The notes: a model not told the origin generated them from the letters alone. A DNA stretch of 38,282 bases from Eimeria necatrix (GCF_000499385.1 NW_013653761.1:1-38282), one strand, 5' to 3'. Shown: positions 27,131-37,072, numbered from the stretch's first letter. Translations and numbers: made by a program.

Positions 27131-28977
27131 TTAGGATTGCATGTAATCGGAATAAGCGTTGTTCGCTTCTTGAAGGGAGTCGCCTGCATTGCGACAGTGT
27201 GGGACACGCAGCTCGCGCACTTGCTGCCTTATTGCTGCGTCTTCGAGCTTAACAAATTTCCAATCGGCGCAATAAATAATGAGCAGTTGTAGCCTACTAT
27301 CCCTTCGTAAGAGATTGTTGCTCAGTACTCTCTTTCGGTTCAGAGGCGTGTGGAGGATGTCGCTCAAAACTGAAAGCTTACAGAGTACTTTGGGATGATG
27401 CAAGACCATATGCTGCAGTTTTTGCCCCTCACTCCTACGCGTTTGCCAGAAAGAATTCGAGAGCAATGGTCGGTGCCTGTATGGCAGTTTCCATCGCGTT
27501 TTTGGGAATAAGGAGAAAATAAGGACAGCTGGCCTCAAGTCACACGCCAGAACATCCAAGTACACATACTCCATGCTTTCAAGTGCCGCAATTTTGGCAA
27601 TGCTCTTAGGACAGATCAGTTCTGCTTTTCACATGTTCATTCGGATCGGCGGATCGTAGCATTTTTCGTTAGAAGTAAAGGAAACTAGTGTAATAACTGT
27701 CACTGTTAGTTTGTAGCTGGGCTATTTATTCAGCAGTGACTGCAGCTCACACCGAGCTCTGCTACTTGTGAATACTACGCCACTGGACAACCCGTGCATC
27801 CAAGCTGTCTTCAGCATTGTGACGGCCGTGTCAATACTTGTGTTGTGCAGCTGCTCTCGTTGGCTCAGGAGGAAGAGGTGCAATGAAGAAAATCTGAACC
27901 AAAGTTGCAGGCGATAAAGTAACTACTCTAGCTCAACGTTTGTTAGAGCAAAGCTTCCGGCATCATCAGGCTTTTGGCTTTACGTGCCTTGCTGTGGCAT
28001 GCCACAGTGAGCTAACCCAAAGGAGCCAGCATGCACACTGCGACGGCTTTTAAAAGAAGTGACTCCAAATATGACCGAGAAGATACCAGCAAAATTGTCC
28101 AATAGGCAGAAACATGCACTGCAGCCGTTGCTAGCTCCTACAGATTCTTAAAGGCGGTGTCAAGCTGCGCCGACATAACTTAGCCCGCATGTATCAAAAG
28201 CTAGGCTTGCCCTGCTCAGGAGTTCAAGCAAACAACAAACTAGGGAGTAGATAACTGCAGCATTTCAGTGTCAGTTATGCGATGGTTCCCACGCGACGCG
28301 AAACAGCACTGGTGCATGCCAGTGTCACGGTGTGAGGGTCACCAGTTCACATCCGTCTTCCGTCGTTTGTATCTTACGCTGTTTCTTCAGTGTATACGTA
28401 ATATACAAGTGCAGCTTTGAAAACAGAGTTCAACGAGGCTTAAGATTCCTTTCCGTGCTTCATGTATTGAACAGGCGCAGCAAGAACACCGGTGTCTAGC
28501 AACAGCGACGGCAGCGCCATCACGGAGAGCTTATTTGCTTACAGAACATCATGCAAATTCGTCACAAGGAAACTGAGTCTCAAACAAGCAACTCTGGCTG
28601 GCTCTGGTGGCTCCCTTTCTCTGTGTGTGGGCGTCGTGGGAACTGATGCTGCTGCAGAGCACGATTTGCCAGGAGGCTTCATTAAGCCTGCGAATTGACC
28701 GGAAGAGCCAGCAGCAACGGGGAAACACTTATTAACAATAAGAAAGGCTTAACTACACGCAGAGGCCGCCGCAGCAGGACATTTGTAGCCTTTCCGTCAG
28801 GGCTCATGGCTCACCGAAAGGCTGCAGTTGTTCAGATGATGCAGAAGTGTATTCACCTGCGAAAGAAGCTGCCGCTACGGCGAGAATCTGCGTGACTTGT
28901 TGCAAATATTTACAAGATTTATCTATGAGGGAAACTGCCTGGAAAGGACGCTGCAAAGTTACTCCCAGACAGTCCAT
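27131..28977 (-). CDS. Possible multi-exon gene, family unknown (weak)
   Basis: I do not recognise a family. Two stretches on the minus strand can be joined as exons: 28977-28857, starting at an ATG (MDCLGVTLQRPF) and ending at GCAG/GTGAAT, then 28687-28543, which opens after TTCGCAG and closes before GTAAGC. Their phases agree and the implied intron of 169 bases has normal length. Further on, an open frame ends with TAA at 27131 and could be a terminal exon (27574 or a little above, down to 27131). The middle exons could not be joined unambiguously: several frames stay open near 28.1 kb and 27.8 kb. An ORF of this length and a pair of phase-matched GT-AG borders can arise by chance, so this is a candidate only. 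Confidence 0.2.
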
Positions 28978-29100
28978 GAGACTCAGGATTAACACACGAC
29001 GCCAGAATCCTAGGCGCCATTGGGCGAATGCAGCTGTTGGGCCGCCCCCAGAAAAGACTCAAGCCAAGCCCGAACTATTCACTTTCTAATCATAAAAATA

Positions 29101-29998
29101 GAAGAGATAAAGGGGCCTGAAACGCCTTCCAAGAAAAGAACAACTTCGAGCTGGTCCCCTGAGTAGCGTGGGCTCACGGCAGCAGCAGTCAACCCAGGGG
29201 GTTGCGGTCAGCTGCGAGCGTTCTGCTGGTAGGCTGTCATTTTGAGTGTTGTTTTGCTCTATTTTTACTTCTTAAATGCATTTATTCGACATCGGAAGGC
29301 AGCAGAGCTCAACGAGCATACATTCGGGCAAATAAACACCCTCGCCACCGCGCGGGGCGCCTGGGTGGCTGCACCAACTGCTCTGTGCTGGGCTGCAGCA
29401 GCAGTAGCAGCAGCAGCACAAAGGGGAGCAAAAACCTAAAAAAGTGATACCGGAAAAGGCTGCTGTTTGAAAGGGAACTCTAACGGAATATCATGAGAAG
29501 GCCACAGGGACTCGACGCGCTCCCCCAGGCCCCAACGAGCAGCACCAGCAGCAACACCACTGTCTCAGTTTGCAGCAGCAGCAGCAGCCGACCCGCCGCT
29601 GCCCCCGCCGCTGCAGCTCCCTCTTCTTCTTTCCAAAAAAAGAGCCTCTCTTAATATTTTGTCTGTGGGGCCCCCATGGGTCGGGGGTGGCTGCGAACGA
29701 GCGGCGCAAGCACCGCAGTCGTGTCTTTTCCCCTCCCGCTGCTGCTGCTCATTTCCCGGGGCTTTTCTTTTCCTGGGCTATCCCCCCAGTCTGCGCGTTG
29801 TGTGCAGCTCCAGGGCCTTCCATGTACCCTGCCTGCTGCTCTCTTCCGCAGCAAACCCTAGTTTTCGGGGGGCCCCCACCATCTCGGGGGGCCTCTTAGT
29901 CGAGCCCAGCAGGGGGGGCCCCCTGCTATGGGCTGGGCTGCTGGGGCCTCACGTCGAGGCCGCGGGGAGCCCCTGCCTGCGAACCATTATGCTGCAAC
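29101..29998. other. Transition from unique to repeat-rich DNA; probable 5' flank of the repeat-rich gene
   Basis: The sequence changes character here: short CAG runs appear (about 29174, 29396, 29571), followed by long G and C runs with GGGGCCCC-type palindromes near 29667, 29868 and 29912. This stretch precedes the ATG at 29999 and should include the promoter and 5' untranslated region of the repeat-rich gene. Open frames on both strands here reflect the biased composition, and I call none. An upstream non-coding exon is possible. Confidence 0.5.
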
Positions 29999-30718
29999 AT
30001 GCACGTTATTTCGGGAGCGCAGGCTGACCCTCAGCAGCAGCAGCAGCAGCAGCAGCTGAAGGCAGACACGCGGGAGCCTACGGCGGGCCCGCTGCAGGAG
30101 CCTCATGCGGCTGCCAGGCCTCAGGCGCAGCAGCTGCAGCAGCAGCTGCTGCAGCAGCTCCTGCTGCAGCTGACTGCGGACCAGCAGCAGCAGCAACCGC
30201 CGCCAGATCACCACGGCATCCTTCAGAATGCGGGCGCCGCCCAACAGCACCTGCAGCAGCAAATGCAGCAGCAGCTGCAGCAGCAGCAGCTCCAGCAGCA
30301 ACTGCAGCAGCTGCAGCAGCAGCGCCAGCAAACGCCACTGCAGCAGCCGCAGCAGCTTCAGACTCCACAGCAAAAGCCAAGCTTGTCTGGGGAAACCCTC
30401 CTGCAGCTTCACCGGCTGCTTGGGGCCCCCTCGCCGCAGGCTGCTGCTGCTCCCGGCGCTGCGCAGCAGCAAGTTCTGCCGCAGCAGCTGCAGCAGCAGC
30501 GGCACACGCAGCAGCAGCGACAGCTAGCAGCAGAAGAAGACCCGGCTCTGCAGCTCTTTCTTGATGCTGCAGCAGCAGGCTGCAGCAACCAGCCCCCAGG
30601 TGGGGCCCCCAGGGTGCTGCAGCACCAAGAGCCCATAGCGCTGCTGCGGCAGCGTTTGCAGCAGCTGGAGCGAATGAAACAAACGAATGAGCGGCAGCAG
30701 CAGCAGCAGTTGCTGCTT

Positions 30719-30750
<32 letters not shown>

Positions 30751-31268
30751 GCAGCAGCTGCACCAGCAGCAACGCCCCCTTCTACAGCGTGAGGGCGAAG
30801 CGGTGCAGCACCTTTTGGACTGCATCCAGGTGCTGCGGCATCAGCAGCAAATGTTGCTGCCGCTTCGGACTGCAGAAACGCCTGCTGCTGCTGCTGCTGC
30901 TGCTGCTGCGCCTCCCGCAGCAACAAACGGAGAAAAGGCTCCGCAGTCTCTGCAGCAGCGTCTCGTCAACTTCTTGTCGCAGCAGCAGCGGCAGCAAGGA
31001 CGGCTGCTGCAAATACTGTCGCAGCAGCGCCAACAGGAAGGCGGCGCCGCTGATGTTCCGCAGCAGCAACAGCAGCAGCAGCAGCAACAGCAACAGCAGC
31101 AGCAGCAACAACAGCAGGGAGATTCCTTGCGGCAGCAGAGGGCAAAGCTGCTGAGTCGCATCGTGAAGTTGCTGCAGCAGCAGCAACAGCAGCAGCCGTG
31201 CACCTTGGTGGACAACGACGACACCCGTCGCCGTCAGCAGCAGCAGCAGCAGCAGCACCTGCCTGGGG

Positions 31269-31300
<32 letters not shown>

Positions 31301-31705
31301 GGGTCTCAGCGGGGCCTCTCGGGGCCCCGGCGAGTCGATGTGGGGCCCGCGGGACAAGACCAAGGAGGCCTTGAGGAGCCGTCTCCTCTAGAAGGGGAGG
31401 ACACGGTGGCCGCAGCAGCAGCAGCAGCAGCAGCAGCTTCTGCTGCTGCTGCCGCTCTGCAGCCCGATGAGCAGCAGGACGCGGCTGCTGCTGCACTGAC
31501 ACGCGATGCGCTGGCGCGCCTGAAGCCGCTGCTGCAGGCCGCGTTTAAGCTGCCGCATTTCCCCGTGAAGTACGCAGCAGCAGCACCAGAAGCAGCAGCA
31601 GCAGCAGCAGCAGCAAGTGGCGGAGAGGATAAGGCTGCAGACGCAGCAGCGAGCCCCCTGGCCCCTTCGCTTGCTGCTTGTCTCTTGGCTGCGGGAGAGG
31701 AGACA

Positions 31706-31739
<34 letters not shown>

Positions 31740-31866
31740 TGGGTCTGGGGGTCAATGAGTGGCAAAGAGACAATTCATTTCTCTTTTGTGAACTCTCTAG
31801 ACTCATCCGAGCTGCTGCTGCGCTGCCCTCGGAGCCGCTGCTGGAGTCCCTTCTCAGAGTAGACTC

Positions 31867-31906
<40 letters not shown>

Positions 31907-33180
31907 CGGCAGCCGCAGAGCGTCAAGCAATGCGGGGAGCCCCGTGCTGCTGCTGCTGAAGCTGCGCATTCAGTTGCTGCTGCTGCTGCTGCTGACGCAG
32001 CGCAGCAAGAACGAGCGGAAGAAGCAGCTGCTGCTGGCAGCAAAAGCGCCGCAGCAGCTCCTGGCTGCAGCGCTGAAGCTGCGCAGCAAGGAGCAGCAGC
32101 AGCTGCTGCAGACGAAGCTGCAACAGCAGCAGCAGCAGCAGCATCTGGCGCTGAGCCTCCCTCAGTAGCAACTACTGCTACGGAAACTACTGCTGAAACT
32201 GCTGCTGCCGAAACTGCTGCCTCAGCTGGCGCTGCGCCTGCTGCAGCAGCAACTGCTGCTGCTGCAGATGCTGCGACAGCTGGCGCTGAGCCCGCAGCAG
32301 CTGCTGCTGAAACTGCTGCGGCAGCTGGCGCTGAGCTTGCAGCAGCAACAGCTGCCGCCGGTGAAACTGCTGAAGCTGCTGGCGCAGAGTCCGCCGCAGC
32401 AGCTGCAGCAGCAGCAGCTGAAACTGCTGCAGCAGCTGAAACTGCTGCAGCAGCTGAAACTGCTGCAGCAGCTGAAACTGCTGCAGCAGCTGGCACTGAG
32501 CCCGTCGCAGCAGCAGCAGCTGCTGGTGCCCCAGAGGATGCTGGCGCTTCCGTTGCAGCTGCAGGGGATTGTGCCGCGCCTTTTGAAGCAGCTGCAGCTT
32601 CTGCAGCTGGAGATGAAACGGAGCCACTTGCTGCAGCAGCAGAAGCAGCAGCTGCTGCTGCTGCTGCAGTTCCTGTCCCTCGAGATATGGAGGGCCCTCT
32701 GGGCCACAAAGACAAAACTGGCAGCGACAGCAGGGAGGCCCTTGAGAATGCAGGCCCCACGACAGAGGACACCTCGCCGAAGCAGCAGCAAGAGGTGCAG
32801 CAGCAGCAGCAGCAAGAGGTGCAGCAGCAGCAGCAGCAGCAAGAGGTGCAGAAGCAGCAGCAGCAGCACGAGGTGCAGCAGCGGCAGCAAGACGACCTGC
32901 GGCCGCGGCACCAGCGGCCGTTGTGTCCATCGGCCTTGGACGCAGCAGCAGCAGCAGCAAGCGAGGGGTTGGCAGCAGTGGCTGCAGACGCAGCAGGAGG
33001 GAAGGAAGCAGCAGCAGCAAATGGAACAGCAGCAGCAGCAGCAGACTTTGCAGCAGAGCTGAGGAAAGAACTGCTTGAAAAGGAGGCCCTCACGGAGGAG
33101 ACAACAGGAGGACTTAACATTCGCCGTCTCCCTATGGAGTTTTCCCTCAGCCTGTCTGCTGTTTGTGCCAAGGTGAGTGT

Positions 33181-33220
<40 letters not shown>

Positions 33221-33312
33221 TGCTGCTGCGTGCCGCTGCTTCTCCCGGCTGTTTACATTGTGGTGGATGGTTAGCTGCAAGAGAGGGCTGCGGGTGCTGG
33301 ACTTTCCTATCA

Positions 33313-33347
<35 letters not shown>

Positions 33348-33894
33348 CTTCAGGCGCTGCAACAATGCGAGGCTGCGCAGCTGCTGCTGCCGCCGCCCGT
33401 GCAGTGCTGTTGGGATCGGATCCACTCCGTGTGCCAGCCGCACTGGCAGCAGCAAGTAGAGTGTGAGGCTGCAGCAGCAGCGGCTGCAGCTGCAGCAGGC
33501 GCAGCTGCTGCGCAGTCAGCAGCAGACGCTGCTTCCGGCTCAGCAGCCAGCGCAGCAGCAGCAGCAGCAGCAGCAGCGCCCGGGGACGCGACTGAGAAGA
33601 AGCCTTTTTGCATCATCTGCCGGGTGCTGCAGCAGCAGGCTTCGGGTCACACCTCGCCCAACAGCAGCAGCAGCAGCGCAGCAGCAGCGGGGCCCCTGCA
33701 GGAAGCCTTCGACTTGCTGCGGCAGCGACACAGACATGTCTTCCTCTATCCACAAAGGGCCCCCCAACCCCTTTTAGAAACTTACTTGCAAGGACTTGAA
33801 CTAAAACGGAGAACAGGGGGGGGTTCTGCTGCGCTGGGCGCAGCAGCAGCGCCGCAGAAAAGGGGGCGGGACGCGCAGCAACTTGCTGACGAGC

Positions 33895-33930
<36 letters not shown>

Positions 33931-34009
33931 TGGAGCAGCGGTGGAAAAGACAAATGTGCCTCGCCAAGGACAAAGGCGCATTCGACGTGCAGTGGAAAGA
34001 CACTGACAC

Positions 34010-34060
<51 letters not shown>

Positions 34061-34721
34061 GAATTCCCTCGACGAAGGGGCCCTTGGGGTGCCTTCTGAA
34101 GAAGCTTTGCTAATTGCTGCTGCAACAGTAGGCAGAGCAGAAAGGGAGAAGCTGGCGCAGCAGTTTCTGCTGCGAATATATGGTGAGCTGCTGCTGGAAG
34201 TGATTAGCTGCAGCAGCTAGAGATCAGCTGCAGCAGCTAGATTTGGCGCGGGGTCTTCTGGAAAACACTTTTGCTGCTGCTCTGCTGCTGTTTGCTGCAG
34301 GGCTGGAGACGCTGCGAGCTGTTGAAAGCAAAGTGCCCCCCCATTCGGCCATTTCTGTTTCCCCGACGGCGTGGACAGTGCAGCTCGCAGAGGTTGCTGC
34401 TGCGGGTGCAGCGCAGCAGCAGCAGCAGCAGCAGCAGCTGCAGCAGCAGCTGCAGCAGCAGCAGGGCGATGAGGAAGTGCAAGGCGAGGCAGCGAAGCAG
34501 CAGCAGCTAGATGCTGCTCAGCAGCAGCCGCACCTTGCAAAAAGCAACAGCTTCAGCGACAGCAACAGCACTGCCAGCGGCAGCAGCAACAGCACTAGCA
34601 GCAACGGCAGCAGCAGCAGCTTGGCAGCAGAGTCTGCAGCGGCCGAAGCACCCACAAGTCGCTCCTTTTCTATCCAGACCTATGGCTACTATACTGCCTG
34701 CTGCCTCGCTTTAGACACGCT

Positions 34722-34759
<38 letters not shown>

Positions 34760-34916
34760 CTGAGGAGCCAAAATCGCACGACATTGTGCTATTTTCATCT
34801 CTTCTAATGCGGCAAAAGCAGTCACTGGAGGACCAGTGGTTTGCTGCTAGTTGGGGGCCCCTGTTGTCAGAGCAGGGGCCCTCCCCCTCGCTTCCCAAAA
34901 TGTGTACCCGGGACAG

Positions 34917-34955
<39 letters not shown>

Positions 34956-35572
34956 GGTCATGACGGTGTCTGCGCGCGCAATTAAAGATGTGACTGAAGA
35001 CTGTCGAGTTTGGGTTCGGCGGCGGCTGCTGCTTCCCATGAGGGAAAGCTGTCAAGACACGGGGGGCCCCTGGGGGGCCCCCCAGGGGGGCCCCCCAGGG
35101 GCCCCCGCAGACCCCGAGCTCTGTGCCTATATGAGGCAAAGCGAGGCTGTGGGGATTTACAATAGAAAGATGCAGCTGCTGCAGCTGCAGGGGGCCCCCT
35201 GGGCGGACCCAAGAAAAGCTGCTGCAGCACGGCAGCACACAGAAGAGAGGGCAGCTGTGAGTTTTATTTGTTTTATTTTGCTTTTTTCATTTCCCCTTTG
35301 GTCCCCTTTTTATTCCTTAGTGTCTTGTGTCTCCTGGGGCTGCCGCTGGCCTGCGCACGGCCAGCTAGCTGCTGCTCTTGCTGCTGCACCAGCTGCTGCT
35401 GCTCTTGCTGCTGCACCAGCTGCTGCTGCTCTTGCTGCTGCACCAGCTGCTGCTGCTGTGCTGCGCTGCTGCTGTTATGCAGGCCCCTGGATATGCGCTG
35501 CGGCACCGCAGGAGGTGCCCCACCTCCCCGAACTCCGTTGTCATTCGAGGGGCAGTGGGGGAAGACGCGTAG
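29999..35572 (+). CDS. Homopolymeric amino-acid repeat protein, unknown function (4 exons)
   Basis: I do not recognise a family. Exons: 29999-33172, 33354-34182, 34301-35256, 35483-35572; introns of 181, 118 and 226 bases are GT-AG and all phases agree, giving 1682 residues ending GAVGEDA. The ATG is the first in frame after a TAG at 29897-29899. Poly-Gln dominates residues 1-400, poly-Ala the middle, and poly-Ser occurs at several places. Repeats are encoded by CAG-family triplets, or GCT for some Ala runs. Non-repetitive islands are in one continuous frame across the exons and are probably the structured part: LKPLLQAAFKLPHFPVKY, EWQRDNSFLFCELSRLIR, WDRIHSVCQPHW, PFCIICRVL, HRHVFLYPQRAPQPLLETY, REKLAQQFLLRIYG, FSIQTYGYYTACCLALDTL, DIVLFSSLLMRQKQSLEDQW and VTEDCRVWVRRRLLLP. 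I see no signal peptide and no membrane segment. The frame is chosen because only it links these islands; the exon 4 boundary is the least sure. Such repeats inserted in otherwise ordinary proteins are known in Eimeria. Confidence 0.7.
33180..33353 (+). repeat. CTG-orientation repeat tracts in intron 1 of the repeat-rich gene
   Basis: The first intron starts GTGAGT and contains two long TGC/CTG runs (about 33182-33240 and 33311-33345), the second of which runs into TTTCTTCAG at the acceptor. The flanking exons carry mostly CAG on the same strand. The pyrimidine-containing CTG run may serve in place of a polypyrimidine tract; this is inference. Confidence 0.75.
35061..35106 (+). repeat. GGGGGGCCCCCC palindromic run inside exon 3
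   Basis: Three consecutive blocks of six G and four to six C, spaced by short T or A linkers, form overlapping perfect palindromes. Here they are coding and give a Gly/Pro/Ala-rich stretch (GGPWGAPQGGPPGAP). The same palindrome recurs singly at many other places between 29.6 and 36.7 kb. Confidence 0.85.
35366..35455 (+). repeat. 27-bp tandem repeats in intron 3
   Basis: A unit made of CAG, three CTG, CTC, TTG, two CTG and CAC is present in two exact copies (35390-35416 and 35417-35443), with a partial copy before and one after. Each copy ends CTGCAC and the next begins CAG, so each junction is itself a potential 3' splice site. The unit length is a multiple of three. The acceptor I used for exon 4 lies just downstream, at 35481-35482. 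Confidence 0.85.
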
Positions 35573-35577
35573 CGCCC

Positions 35578-35644
35578 GCTGCTGCTGCTGCAGCAGCAGC
35601 TGCTGCTGCAGCAGCAGCAGCAGCAGCTGCTGCTGCTGCTGCAG
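35578..35644. repeat. CTG/CAG inverted-repeat cluster just after the stop codon
   Basis: Alternating blocks of CTG and CAG triplets create perfect palindromes centred on CTGCAG and CAGCTG. They start only a few bases after the stop codon of the repeat-rich gene and would form stable hairpins in its 3' untranslated region or as single-stranded DNA. The blocks are uninterrupted triplets. Confidence 0.85.
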
Positions 35645-35840
35645 TGGGCTGCCGGTCACCTTTGGCTCTTTTTCATTCTCTGCTGCTCAGAAGCTTCTCT
35701 TCTGACTGGCTGCGCATCTGTTTGAAGTGTTCCCTTTTGGGGGCGGATATGATTGACGCCGTTGTTTAATTCTGTCTTCTTTTCAAAAAGGCATTTCTTT
35801 GAATTTGCACTGCAAATGGCAGCAGCAACTTAACTGTTAC

Positions 35841-36010
35841 CAGCTGGGCAGCTAGCTAGGCGGCTAGCGAGGCAGCTAGCTTGGCGATAGCCCAGCAGCT
35901 AGCTAGGCAGCTAGCCAAGCAGCTAGCCAAGTAGCTAGCTGGGCAGCTAGCTAAGCAGCTGGCTAGGCAGCTAGCCAAGCAGCTAGCTAGGCGCCTTGCT
36001 AGCTAGCCAG
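35841..36010. repeat. Degenerate 12-bp repeats built on GCAGCTAGCTAG
   Basis: Units of about 12 bases with the core GCTAGC follow one another for about 170 bases, with substitutions at fixed places (for example GCTAGCCAAGCA, GCTAGCTAGGCA, GCTAGCTAAGCA). Each core AGCTAGCT is palindromic. The array is non-coding and lies about 270 bases after the stop codon of the repeat-rich gene. Confidence 0.9.
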
Positions 36011-36308
36011 TGGGGCCAGTAGAGCAGCTTCAACAACGGCACAGCTGTGAGCTCGAGAGGGCAGTGTGTACGTACAGCTGAGCTGCTGCTGCTGCTGCAC
36101 CTCCAACTCAGTGGCGCTTCTGTCTGCAGTGTACGTACACCGCAGGATGGAGCCCGGTGCGCAGTGGACAGCAGCTGCCTGTTGGCATTAAAAGATGAAT
36201 TATACTGAGTGCATGTTTGGAAGCTGTTATTAAACATTTAATTTATTAATTTTTGCATAGTTGAGTCAGGGAAACTTTGCATTATCCTATGCTCTAGGTG
36301 CTGAAGTC

Positions 36309-36337
36309 GCGCATGCATGCGCATGCATGCGCATGCG
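36309..36337. repeat. GCATGCATGC alternating purine-pyrimidine repeat
   Basis: Two and a half copies of GCATGCATGC follow a CGC. The whole tract alternates purine and pyrimidine and is self-complementary. It is non-coding. Such tracts can adopt Z-DNA or cruciform structure in principle; no role is evident here. Confidence 0.85.
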
Positions 36338-36439
36338 AGCAGCATTTGCATGCAGTGTGGGGCCAGGCAGCTGCAGCACTAGCAGGTGCTGCTGCTGACG
36401 CAGAGGCCCCGAAGCGGTTATTATACAGCAGGCGAGGCC

Positions 36440-36440
<1 letters not shown>

Positions 36441-36474
<34 letters not shown>
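36441..36474. repeat. Uninterrupted (CTG)11 tract
   Basis: Eleven CTG triplets plus one base run without interruption in non-coding DNA. On the minus strand this is (CAG)11. It lies outside any gene I can support, so repeat growth here is not tied to protein coding. Confidence 0.9.
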
Positions 36475-36476
<2 letters not shown>

Positions 36477-36540
36477 GGCTTACGCCGGCGCGGTTGTGCC
36501 TCTGGATGCACAGCTGCTGCGTCCAGCTCCTGGCTGCTCG

Positions 36541-36573
36541 CAGCTAGCCACAGCTAGCCACAGCTAACTGCAG
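36541..36573. repeat. Three tandem CAGCTAGCCA copies
   Basis: Two exact 10-bp copies of CAGCTAGCCA and a third degenerate one (CAGCTAACTG) stand in tandem. They share the GCTAGC core with the larger arrays on either side. Confidence 0.85.
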
Positions 36574-36764
36574 TTGCAAGCTGTTTTCGAGCTCAGCAGC
36601 TGCACTCCAAGCAGCTATTGGGGCCAGCAAAAAGCAACTCGAGAAAGAATAAAGGGTGGAGGGGGCCCCCAGACTTCGCCAAAAGGGGCCCCCCTGATCC
36701 CCGCGTTGTGCAGCAGCTCTTGGGAATTCGGAGGCAGGAAATTCAGAAACAACAGGGTCTGCAG

Positions 36765-37072
36765 TGGCTAGCTACAGCTAGCTAGCTACGGCTAGCTAGG
36801 TGCAGCTAGCTGACTACAGCTAGCTAGCTACAGCTAGCCGGCGTACAAGACAGCGCGTTGCAGCGGCTGTAAGTGCGCGTAGCTAGCTGCTGCTCTGCTA
36901 GCTAGCCAACCCATCATGAATTCGGAATGCTGCAGCGAGCTTCAGCACCAGTGGCTAGCCATGGCTAGCTGTGCTGCGCGACAGCCACCCCCCCTCAAAA
37001 CTCACCGAAAACTCACTGCAGCTAGCTATCTGCTGCTAGCTAGCTGCCGCAGCTAGCTGCAGCTAGCCGCAA
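36765..37072. repeat. Second GCTAGC repeat field, dispersed copies
   Basis: The hexamer GCTAGC and its extension AGCTAGCTAGCT recur in clusters at 36768-36839, 36880-36907, 36953-36970 and 37018-37070, separated by unique sequence. Spacing is irregular, unlike the 12-bp array at 35841. No coding region overlaps. Confidence 0.85.

Larger units (their letters stand above)
24441..29100. other. Region with no firm gene
   Basis: This stretch lies 5' of the RBR gene and should hold its promoter next to 24441. Elsewhere open frames are short (up to 147 codons at 27131-27574), which is within chance expectation. Visible structures are a 12-bp inverted repeat at 25404-25433 and a 16-bp palindrome at 27992-28007. 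One weak minus-strand gene candidate at 27131-28977 is listed separately. I see no repeats of the CAG type until about 29.2 kb. Confidence 0.45.

Noticed and set aside
27992..28007. 16-bp perfect palindrome CTGTGGCATGCCACAG
   Set aside because: About one such palindrome is expected by chance in a window of this size, and nothing adjoining gives it a role.
30078..33280. Long open frames on the minus strand (up to 621 codons) and in other plus frames across the repeat-rich gene
   Set aside because: CAG/CTG triplets contain no stop in any frame, so all six frames stay open. Only the plus-strand frame used joins the non-repetitive islands through GT-AG introns in phase.
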